Shown in pieces: positions 57,640-64,000 of a stretch of 64,000 nucleotides of DNA. Both the position numbers and the translations under genes were made by a program. The stretch comes from Pseudomonadota bacterium (GTDB lineage: Bacteria > Pseudomonadota > Alphaproteobacteria > Kiloniellales > JACOMY01), in assembly GCA_029781795.1 (NCBI GenBank), contig JAKOWB010000447.1:1-64000 (forward strand), read 5' to 3'. Each line of letters begins with the position of its first letter. The stretch's first letter is position 1. Under the pieces are notes generated by a model that saw only the letters and a list, made by a program, of their open reading frames with translations, ran no database searches and was not told the origin of the DNA.

Positions 57640-58223
57640 GGCGCGCCAGCCGGGCCGGCCCCCTGCGCCGTCTCGAGCGCGGCGGCATAGCCGGCGACCA
57701 GGCGGTCCAGGGTGCCGGCGGCGGCGTCTTGCGCGGACAGCAGGGGTGATGCGTCGGGCCAGGCCAGACCCAGCGCGGGATCGTCGAAACGGCAGCCGGG
57801 CGTCTCGTCCGTGGCCTCGACGGACTGGGTGGCCAGCAGCAGGGAGGCCGCGTCCGCCGCATAGAAACCGCGCGCGACGCCCGGCGGAATGGCAAGCACG
57901 CTCGGGACAGCGGCGTCGAGCGTAAGCAGCAGCGCTGGACCGGCGGCGCTGGGCTGCCGGCCAGGGCCGCGGCAATCCTTCAAGCCGACCAGCACGCGAC
58001 CGGCGACGACGGTGACGTTCTCCACATGGCACACCCGCAGCCGCAGGCCGCGCAAGCCGCGCGGGACCAGCTGCATGAGATCGATCCGCCGGGGCGTCCT
58101 GTCGGCGCCCCAGGAGGCACGCCACAGTTCAGTCAGGGTGCCGCGCCGATCGGGGTGCGGTCGCAACGCCCGCACGGCAAGGCCGGGGATGGCAGGGCCC
58201 GACGCGGCGAACGCGGCCCTCAT
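57636..58223 (-). CDS. RmlC-like protein B lacking the catalytic His
   Basis: 195 residues, homologous to RmlC A and C. The conserved RGxH is RGLR here, with Arg61 exactly where A has His61, and AHG is ARG (PPGVARG). Rest of the cupin is intact (LVGLKDCRGPGRQ; CRFDDPALGLAWP). It may be inactive, work with a partner, or bind a different sugar. Overlaps both neighbours by ATGA, so it is translated between RmlC C and glycosyltransferase B. Confidence 0.78.
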   Translation of the reverse strand: MRAAFAASGPAIPGLAVRALRPHPDRRGTLTELWRASWGADRTPRRIDLMQLVPRGLRGLRLRVCHVENVTVVAGRVLVGLKDCRGPGRQPSAAGPALLLTLDAAVPSVLAIPPGVARGFYAADAASLLLATQSVEATDETPGCRFDDPALGLAWPDASPLLSAQDAAAGTLDRLVAGYAAALETAQGAGPAGAP

Positions 58224-58768
58224 GCGCGATCCGCCAGCGCGGCGCAGGCCTGTCGCAGCGCCGCCAGGCTGCCGGCGGCGGCATCGCTGTCGGACAGCAC
58301 CGGCCGGTTGGCGAGCCAGGGCTCGCCCAGTTCCGGATCGTCCCAGCGGCAGGACAGCTCATGCAGCCCGTCGAACTCCCGCGAACGGCCGATCAACAGC
58401 AGCGACGGGAGACTGAAGTGGATGCCATGCAGCACCCCGGCCGGCAGGAGCAGTGCCTCCGGATGGCTCGTCTCGAATGCCAGCTGCGTGCGCCGCCCGT
58501 GGGTCGGCGACGCCGGCCTGAGGTCGAGCAGCAGGACGTCCGCGGCGCCGGACAGCAGGACATAGACCTCGTGATAGCCCGGGTGCAGATGCAGTCCGCG
58601 CAGCACGCCGGCCGCGGAGCGCGAGAGATTCCACTGCACAATGTCGAAGGTCACGGTCTCCTGGCGAAAGACCTCGACGCCGCAGCCGCTGGCATCGGCC
58701 CAGGGCTGCAAGTGCTGCAGCCTGGCGTCCGCTGGAAGATCTGCGCAGGTCACCGGAGCCGCGTGCAT
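58220..58768 (-). CDS. RmlC-like sugar epimerase/isomerase C
   Basis: 182 residues, dTDP-sugar epimerase-type cupin. Catalytic-type His60 in RGLHLHP, then DVLLLDLRPASPTHGRR, LLLPAGVLHGIHF and CRWDDPELGEPW. This is the most canonical of the three RmlC-like proteins. First gene of the C-B-glycosyltransferase B operon, 82 bases after the aroG-type stop. Confidence 0.82.
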   Translation of the reverse strand: MHAAPVTCADLPADARLQHLQPWADASGCGVEVFRQETVTFDIVQWNLSRSAAGVLRGLHLHPGYHEVYVLLSGAADVLLLDLRPASPTHGRRTQLAFETSHPEALLLPAGVLHGIHFSLPSLLLIGRSREFDGLHELSCRWDDPELGEPWLANRPVLSDSDAAAGSLAALRQACAALADRA

Positions 58769-58850
58769 AGTGCACGCAACGCTACAGCCGACGATCGCCG
58801 CTTGCCAGGGGGTCCTCCCGGCAGACGCGAGCCGGCCCCCCCGGCACCAG

Positions 58851-60254
58851 CTACTCGCCGGCGACCGCGGCCACCTTCTGCGGCACGCCGCGCGCCTCGC
58901 GCTCGGCCTTGAGCTGCTCGGCCACCAGGAAGGCGAGCTCGAGCGCCTGGGCGCCGTTGAGGCGCGGGTCGCAGTAGGTGTGGTAGCGGTCGGCCAGCGT
59001 GGCGTCGCTGATCGCCTGCGCGCCGCCGGTGCACTCGGTCACGTCCTTGCCGGTCATCTCGACATGCACGCCGCCGGCATAGGTGCCCTCGGCCGCGTGC
59101 GCGGCGAAGAAGCCGCGCACCTCCGACAGGATGCGCTCGAAGGGCCGCGTCTTGTAGCCGGAGGAGGACTTGACCGTGTTGCCGTGCATCGGATCGCAGG
59201 ACCAGACCACCGCCCGCCCCTCGCGCTTCACCGCGCGCAGCAGCGGCGGCAGGCCGCTCTCGACCTTCTCCGCGCCCATGCGGCTGATCAGGGTCAGGCG
59301 CCCCGGCTCGTTCTCCGGGTTCAGCGCGTCGATCAGGCGGATCAACTCGTCCGGCTTCAGCGAGGGGCCGACCTTCATGCCGATCGGGTTCTTCACGCCG
59401 CGCAGGAACTCGACATGCGCGCCGTCCGGCTGGCGGGTGCGGTCGCCGATCCACAGCATGTGGGCCGAGCAGTCGTACCACTGGCCGGTCAGGCTATCGA
59501 CGCGGGTCAGTGCCTCCTCGTAGGGCAGCAGCAGCGCCTCGTGGCTGGTGTAGAAGTCGGTTTCGCGCAGCTGCGCCACGGTTTCCGACGTCAGGCCGCA
59601 GGCCGCCATGAAGGCCAGCGTCTCGTCGATGCGGGTGGAGAGCTGCTCGTAGCGCGCGCCCTGCGGCGAGCCGGCGACGAACTGCAGGTTCCACTGGTGC
59701 ACCTTGTGCAAATCGGCGAAGCCGCCCTGGGCGAAGGCGCGCAGCAGGTTCAAGGTCGCGGCCGACTGGTTGTAGGCCCGCACCATGCGCTGCGGATCGG
59801 GCGCGCGGGCGCCGTCCTCGAACTCGATGGCGTTGATGATGTCGCCGCGGTAGCTCGGCAGTTCCTTGCCGCCGATCACCTCGGTCGGGGCCGAGCGCGG
59901 CTTGGCGAACTGCCCGGCCATGCGGCCGACCTTCACCACCGGGCAGGCGGCGCCGAAGGTCAGGACCACGGCCATCTGCAGCAGCACCTTGAAGGTGTCG
60001 CGGATGGTATTGGCGTGGAACTCGCCGAAGGCCTCGGCGCAGTCACCGCCCTGCAGCAGGAAGGCCTCGCCCTTGGCGACCCGGCCGAGCGACGCCTTCA
60101 GGCTGCGCGCCTCGCCGGCGAAGACCAGCGGCGGATACTGGCGCAGCGTGCCCTCGGCGCTCTCCAGCGCCTTGGCGTCGGGATAGACGGGAACCTGCTG
60201 GATCGGCTTGCCGCGCCAGGAGGTCGGGGTCCAGGACTGCACCATCTCAGGCAT
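58851..60254 (-). CDS. Class II 3-deoxy-7-phosphoheptulonate synthase
   Basis: DAHP synthase, first step of the shikimate pathway, class II. 467 residues: [15 protein letters not shown] at the start, [11 protein letters not shown] with the metal-binding Cys, [30 protein letters not shown], and [19 protein letters not shown] with metal Glu. ATG 60254. The 181 bases upstream also hold the leader of the AT-rich SIR2-herA insertion. Confidence 0.95.
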   Translation of the reverse strand: MPEMVQSWTPTSWRGKPIQQVPVYPDAKALESAEGTLRQYPPLVFAGEARSLKASLGRVAKGEAFLLQGGDCAEAFGEFHANTIRDTFKVLLQMAVVLTFGAACPVVKVGRMAGQFAKPRSAPTEVIGGKELPSYRGDIINAIEFEDGARAPDPQRMVRAYNQSAATLNLLRAFAQGGFADLHKVHQWNLQFVAGSPQGARYEQLSTRIDETLAFMAACGLTSETVAQLRETDFYTSHEALLLPYEEALTRVDSLTGQWYDCSAHMLWIGDRTRQPDGAHVEFLRGVKNPIGMKVGPSLKPDELIRLIDALNPENEPGRLTLISRMGAEKVESGLPPLLRAVKREGRAVVWSCDPMHGNTVKSSSGYKTRPFERILSEVRGFFAAHAAEGTYAGGVHVEMTGKDVTECTGGAQAISDATLADRYHTYCDPRLNGAQALELAFLVAEQLKAEREARGVPQKVAAVAGE

Positions 60255-60368
60255 CCACTTCGGAAAGGTTCTAAGCCAGGAGGAAGGGTTTTAGACCCAT
60301 GGAACCACCAAAGCCAGTCAGAAGGTTGTTCAGAAGAAGCATCAAGCCAGACAGGCAGCGAACAACTA

Positions 60369-60391
60369 CTAGCAAACGCCACTCTTGCTAG
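60369..60391. repeat. Inverted repeat upstream of the SIR2-like gene
   Basis: Perfect 7-base arms CTAGCAA (60369-60375) and TTGCTAG (60385-60391) around a 9-base loop, 45 bases before the SIR2-like GTG. Could be an operator for the defence pair or a leader hairpin. No protein coding is seen in 60255-60435. Confidence 0.5.
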
Positions 60392-60435
60392 CATAGACTC
60401 TGCACTTGCGGAATGAGGTGAGGGCAAATTCGAAC

Positions 60436-61479
60436 GTGCCAACCACTGACCAAATGATGCGTCATCTGCAGAGTTTCATTTCCGACAAAACTGTCATCAT
60501 TGTTGGGTCTGGACTATCTGTAGCAGAGGGCATTCCGGGAATGCCCTCATTGGAAGCGGCAATCAACGATGCGGTATCGGCAATTTCCTTCGAACAAATA
60601 CGGTCCGAGTGGGAAAAGATTGCCTCAAAGATACCTTCCCTTTCATTGGAAGGGGCATTGTTCGATCACCCTCCATCAGATGAATTGGAAATATTAATAC
60701 AATCCACCGTGGGTTCTTTCATAAACAAGCACGAAAAGATAATCCTCAGAGATTTGTTATTTGGCAAGAAAGTACTTCGCTTTTCTCGTTTCCTAAAGCG
60801 ATTTTCTGCATCGACCAAACCTCTTCGCGTTATCACTACGAATTACGATAGATTGGTCGAAATTGGAGCAAACCTAGCGAACCTTTCTGTCGACAATGGT
60901 TTTTCTAGAGAAATAGTAGGGTCTATGAAATCCAGAAGCCAAAAATATGATCATATGAAAGGTGTCAAGCTAGAGGCGGGTAAAAGAATAACCTATCTTT
61001 TCGAGGACCGAATACTTGTTGCCAAGCCACACGGCAGCCTAGATTGGTATAGCGTAAATGGAAATCAATTTAGAACTACTATAGAAATCGATCAGACGCC
61101 ATTGATAATAACACCAGGAACAAAAAAATATCGCGCTGGTTATGATCAGCCGTTCGACCGGCAGCGTGAGCTTGCAAATCAATGGATAGATAGCGCTCAG
61201 AAGCTTATGTTCATAGGGTATGGATTCAATGACGACCACCTGGAGACTCATATTCGGCAACGGGCATCTGCCGGCGTTCCTATACTTTCACTAGCGCGTT
61301 CTATAACACCTAAAGCCGAAGACCTTGCAAACCAAACGGAAGCGATGACGGTGCTTTATCTTGCCGAAAAGGACGGTGGAGAGGGCACCCAATGGAAAAT
61401 GGGATCTGACCTAGTGTTCTTGCCTGGGAAATGCTGGTGGGACCTCGGGTCGTTCGTTACGGAGGTTTTGGAGCCATGA
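60436..61479 (+). CDS. SIR2-like defence NADase
   Basis: 347 residues from GTG 60436, which has AGGTGAGGG 11 bases upstream; TTG 60406 and ATG 60454 are alternatives. SIR2 fold: NAD loop GSGLS 24-28, TTNYD 124-128, KPHGSLDWY 187-195 and GYGFNDDHLE 251-260. These are features of SIR2-like NADases in phage defence, not of protein deacetylases with the zinc Cys tetrad. Coupled to a HerA-like ATPase by ATGA. Visibly AT-rich (25/60 G+C at 60841-60900), unlike its neighbours. Expected to cleave NAD when activated by infection. Confidence 0.88.
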   Translation: MPTTDQMMRHLQSFISDKTVIIVGSGLSVAEGIPGMPSLEAAINDAVSAISFEQIRSEWEKIASKIPSLSLEGALFDHPPSDELEILIQSTVGSFINKHEKIILRDLLFGKKVLRFSRFLKRFSASTKPLRVITTNYDRLVEIGANLANLSVDNGFSREIVGSMKSRSQKYDHMKGVKLEAGKRITYLFEDRILVAKPHGSLDWYSVNGNQFRTTIEIDQTPLIITPGTKKYRAGYDQPFDRQRELANQWIDSAQKLMFIGYGFNDDHLETHIRQRASAGVPILSLARSITPKAEDLANQTEAMTVLYLAEKDGGEGTQWKMGSDLVFLPGKCWWDLGSFVTEVLEP

Positions 61480-63230
61480 GCGGAGCACTTTCCTTCGAAA
61501 ATGTCGACGAGATTGGACATGTCGCTGGAGTAGACACAAGTAAAGTAGCGGTCGATATTGTTGATGAAGATATTCTTACAAGAATTACAATCGGCCAAAT
61601 GGTAGCAATTCAAGGGGTGACTGAATTGGAGCACCTCATTGGCATCGTAGATCGCGTTACGCGCGGAGTTAGGGATTCTTTACCTGACCCAAACGAGGGT
61701 GACGAGCTTTTTATTGGCACTGTTTTTAAAGACTCAATACGAGTTGTTCTTATCGGCACTTACAGATCAGTAGATGGTTCGAAGAAAAATACATTCAAAA
61801 GAGGTGCCGACAGTTTTCCGCAAATCAACAAGAGAGTCTATAATATTCAAGGAAAGAATCTGCAACGTTTTATGAGCTTACTATCGGCAGACATCCCCTC
61901 CGGTGAACAATTAAAACTTGGCGCATTTGTCTCTGACGCAAACGCTGATGCAATTGCGAGCGGCGACAAGTTTTTTCAACGCCATGCTGCAATCCTTGGA
62001 AGCACAGGATCTGGGAAGAGCTGGGCTGTCGCGCTGATCTTAGAACGTTCTGCTAAATTGAAATACCCAAACATTGTTGTATTCGATATGCATGGGGAAT
62101 ACTCACCACTCGCGGATGTTGAGAAAGGTGGATTTGCTCGCCGCTATCGAATCGCGGGACCAGCTGATCTGGAGAAAGACGACGATGATTTGATTTTTCT
62201 CCCCTATTGGCTATTGAACCGTGACGAAATGTTGTCAATGATACTTGATCGGAGCGACCAAAACGCACCCAACCAAGCGTCGCGCTTTACGTCTCACGTA
62301 AGGGAACTGAAGGATGCGTTTCTCGTCTCACAAGGGCGGGATGCTATCCGCAAGACATTTACTGTAGATTCTCCAATCCCATACGAGATTGACGATCTTG
62401 TTCGAAGGCTCGATGGTGATGACACCGCAAAGAAAACGGGCGCGCAGGGGCGCGAAATTAAAGGTGATTGGGAAGGAAAACTAACAAGATTTGTATCGCG
62501 TCTAAAAGCTAGACTCGAGGACAGGCGGTATGGGTTTATGTTTCAGCCAACGAAGTCTGCTCTCCATTACGACTGGCTATCGGAACAACTATTTAAGATC
62601 TTATGCTCCGATACAAAATCTGGTATCAAAATAGTTGATTTTTCCGAGGTGCCTTCGGATATACTACCTGTCGTCACTGGAACATTTGCTAGATTAATTT
62701 TTGACGTTCAGTTTTGGATGCAACCATCTTCTCGTACTCCCGTAGCAATTTTTTGCGATGAAGCTCACTTGTATTTGCCCGTAAAGGAAGATGCTGACAG
62801 TGTGGAAAAGCAGGCTTTACGGAATTTTGAAAGAATCGCGAAAGAAGGTCGAAAATACGGCCTTTCTCTGGTAGTCGTAAGCCAAAGGCCGGCTGATGTA
62901 AGTAAAACGATACTTAGTCAATGCAATAACTTTCTTGCTTTGCGCCTCACTAACGACACTGATCAGTCTGTGGTTAAGAGGTTGGTCCCCGATGCTATGG
63001 CCGCAATGACCGATCTCCTTCCATTGTTAGATGTAGGAGAGGCATTCTTACTCGGCGATGCAGTGCTTCTACCCACACGCATTCGACTTGATGCGCCTGC
63101 AATTCAGCCAAATAGTGCTACGCGTCCATTTTGGAAGGAGTGGTCAAGCACGGTATCGCAAGCCGACGCGATCCGACAAGGCATTGAAAACTTGCGCGGG
63201 CAAACGCGTTTGCCGGAGATTGCGAGATGA
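61476..63230 (+). CDS. HerA-like DNA translocase of a SIR2-HerA defence pair
   Basis: 584 residues. N-terminal HAS-type barrel region (1-150), Walker A GSTGSGKS 175-182, Walker B with D428-E429 (IFCDEAHLYL), and RRYGFMF and VVSQRPADVSK in the hexamer ATPase core. Partner of SIR2-like proteins in the Nezha-type system, where the two form a large complex. ATG 61476 overlaps the SIR2-like stop. AT-rich (21/60 G+C at 62041-62100). Stops 2 bases before the cupin stop on the other strand. Confidence 0.9.
   Translation: MSGALSFENVDEIGHVAGVDTSKVAVDIVDEDILTRITIGQMVAIQGVTELEHLIGIVDRVTRGVRDSLPDPNEGDELFIGTVFKDSIRVVLIGTYRSVDGSKKNTFKRGADSFPQINKRVYNIQGKNLQRFMSLLSADIPSGEQLKLGAFVSDANADAIASGDKFFQRHAAILGSTGSGKSWAVALILERSAKLKYPNIVVFDMHGEYSPLADVEKGGFARRYRIAGPADLEKDDDDLIFLPYWLLNRDEMLSMILDRSDQNAPNQASRFTSHVRELKDAFLVSQGRDAIRKTFTVDSPIPYEIDDLVRRLDGDDTAKKTGAQGREIKGDWEGKLTRFVSRLKARLEDRRYGFMFQPTKSALHYDWLSEQLFKILCSDTKSGIKIVDFSEVPSDILPVVTGTFARLIFDVQFWMQPSSRTPVAIFCDEAHLYLPVKEDADSVEKQALRNFERIAKEGRKYGLSLVVVSQRPADVSKTILSQCNNFLALRLTNDTDQSVVKRLVPDAMAAMTDLLPLLDVGEAFLLGDAVLLPTRIRLDAPAIQPNSATRPFWKEWSSTVSQADAIRQGIENLRGQTRLPEIAR
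63199..63214. repeat. 16-base perfect palindrome at the herA 3' end
   Basis: GGCAAACGCGTTTGCC within the last codons of the HerA-like gene. No loop and no U-run, so it is not an ordinary terminator; it could be a protein-binding site or chance. Confidence 0.55.
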
Positions 63231-63232
63231 TT

Positions 63233-63583
63233 TCACTGCGCGATGGCGTAGTACTTGCGGATCGGCTCCAGCGTCTCCCAGGTGCCGGTGAAGCCCTTGG
63301 GGATGACGAAGGCGTCGCCGGCCTTGTAGGTCTTGGCCTTGCCGCCATCGGGGGTGAGCTTCACCTTGCCGGCCAGCAGGACGATGAACTCGTCCTCGCC
63401 GTACTTCACCGTCCACTTGCCCTTGGACGAGGTCCAGACGCCGCAGTGGAACTTGCCCTTGGCGTTGGTGAAGTCGTTGCGCGTGCCGGTGACCGGCGCG
63501 CCGGCCAGCACCTTCCTGGCATCGATCGGTGCCTTCTCGGCCTTGCCGCCGCGCGGCCTCACGGCAATGGTCTGAACGGTCAT
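63233..63583 (-). CDS. Small cupin domain protein
   Basis: Cupin_3-type protein of 116 residues: GKFHCGVWTSSKGKWTVKYG, EDEFIVLLAGKVKLTPDGG, and YKAGDAFVIPKGFTGTWETL. Related single-domain cupins are ureidoglycine aminohydrolase-like or EutQ-like; a specific reaction cannot be given. ATG 63583 with GGGG upstream. Its stop is 2 bases from the herA stop, so the defence insertion ends exactly at its 3' side. Lies downstream of gor, probably co-transcribed. Confidence 0.85.
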   Translation of the reverse strand: MTVQTIAVRPRGGKAEKAPIDARKVLAGAPVTGTRNDFTNAKGKFHCGVWTSSKGKWTVKYGEDEFIVLLAGKVKLTPDGGKAKTYKAGDAFVIPKGFTGTWETLEPIRKYYAIAQ

Positions 63584-63611
63584 GGCTCGTCCCCCTTGTT
63601 GGAAAGCGGCG

Positions 63612-64000
63612 CTATTCAGCCGCCTTCGCCGCCGGTTCGGCAACCCTGTCGCGCATGGTGACGAACTCCTCCGCCGCGGTCGGGTGAATGCCGATGGTAG
63701 CGTCGAAGTCGGCCTTGGTGGCACCGGCCTTCAGGGCGATGCCGATGCCCTGCAGGATCTCCGGCGCGTCGAGGCCGACCATGTGGGCGCCGACCACGCG
63801 GTCGCTCTTCGGCTCCACGATCAGCTTCATCAGCGTGCGTTCGCCGGAGCCCGAGAGCGTGTGCTTCAGCGGCTTGAAGTCGCTGCGGTAGATGTCGACC
63901 GCGCCGTACTCCCTGCGCGCCTGGCCCTCGGTCAGGCCGACCGTGCCGATCGGCGGGTGGCTGAAGACGGCCGTCGGGATGTTGGCATGGTCCATCGCCG
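63612..64000 (-). CDS. gor: Glutathione reductase, C-terminal part (runs off window)
   Basis: Flavin disulfide reductase; only the C-terminal 129 or so codons are in the window. Visible: [19 protein letters not shown] and the dimerisation-domain catalytic IHPTAAEEF with His, plus [23 protein letters not shown]- and NADPH-binding domains and the redox Cys pair lie beyond base 64000. Preceded by nothing else visible; cupin follows 28 bases after its stop. Confidence 0.92.
   Translation of the reverse strand, partial: AMDHANIPTAVFSHPPIGTVGLTEGQARREYGAVDIYRSDFKPLKHTLSGSGERTLMKLIVEPKSDRVVGAHMVGLDAPEILQGIGIALKAGATKADFDATIGIHPTAAEEFVTMRDRVAEPAAKAAE

Larger units (their letters stand above)
60369..63230. 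other. AT-rich horizontally acquired defence island
   Basis: About 2.9 kb whose base composition (hand counts 25/60 and 21/60) departs sharply from the surrounding chromosome (43/60 in the nadE region). It holds only the SIR2-like and HerA-like genes, with no integrase, transposase or terminal inverted repeat visible. The left edge is approximate; the right edge is the herA stop. Lies between class II DAHP synthase and cupin-gor, genes that are neighbours in related genomes as far as I recall. Confidence 0.75.

Noticed and set aside
60436-61479. SIR2-like gene as a protein deacetylase
   Set aside because: No zinc-binding Cys pairs, and it is paired with a HerA-like ATPase; defence NADase fits better.

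Overview
The window is a dense, high-G+C (hand count 43/60 in one housekeeping line) stretch of a Gram-negative chromosome. Gene content and order (hda next to an AI-2E-type permease and purMN, the lptF-lptG-lptD-surA-rsmA block, a LptD with three cysteines, an aa3-oxidase subunit IV peptide, class II DAHP synthase near gor) suggest an alphaproteobacterium, most likely of the Rhodospirillales type. No rRNA, tRNA, CRISPR array or insertion sequence is visible, and no gene-free stretch exceeds about 200 bases.

1-8.6 kb: rnd (5' end outside the window), a polyphosphate group (ppx, ppk, a SixA-type phosphatase, a CYTH-CHAD protein), an SDR with an atypical active site and a formaldehyde-activating-enzyme homologue. 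8.6-16 kb: hda, permease and DUF2066 protein, divergent from purM-purN, then the COX IV peptide, lemA, two TPM-domain proteins and ndk. 16-33.8 kb: ABC-F ATPase, DUF4424 protein, DMT transporter, DUF2000/AraC pair, pepA-holC, the LPS-transport and outer-membrane assembly run lptF-lptG-lptD-surA-rsmA (pdxA, often found between surA and rsmA, is absent), an MFS transporter, a histone H1-like protein, and yicC-gmk.

33.8-51.9 kb is the most unusual region. It carries seven paralogous ATP-grasp-like proteins of 277-297 residues with a G[FI]D[FY]GK[FM]D / D.N.TP signature, plus two ATP-grasp-like proteins of different type, wrapped around cfa, cysS, gltX and nadE. One minus-strand run has six of these genes end to end and leads into gltX-cysS. 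A GNAT-P450-GNAT cassette diverges from it. I read this as an undescribed amide- or peptide-forming pathway: many ligases, two acyltransferases and one oxygenase, with no NRPS, carrier protein or precursor peptide in sight. The product cannot be read from sequence.

52-58.8 kb: a class III adenylate cyclase, then two copies of a glycosyltransferase-2/RmlC-like cassette with one Gfo/Idh oxidoreductase, separated by a secreted Cys-rich protein and a palindromic intergenic repeat. This looks like sugar modification or surface-glycan work and may or may not serve the ATP-grasp locus.

58.8-64 kb: class II DAHP synthase, an AT-rich two-gene insertion coding SIR2-like and HerA-like proteins (anti-phage defence of the SIR2-HerA/Nezha type), a small cupin and the 3' part of gor.
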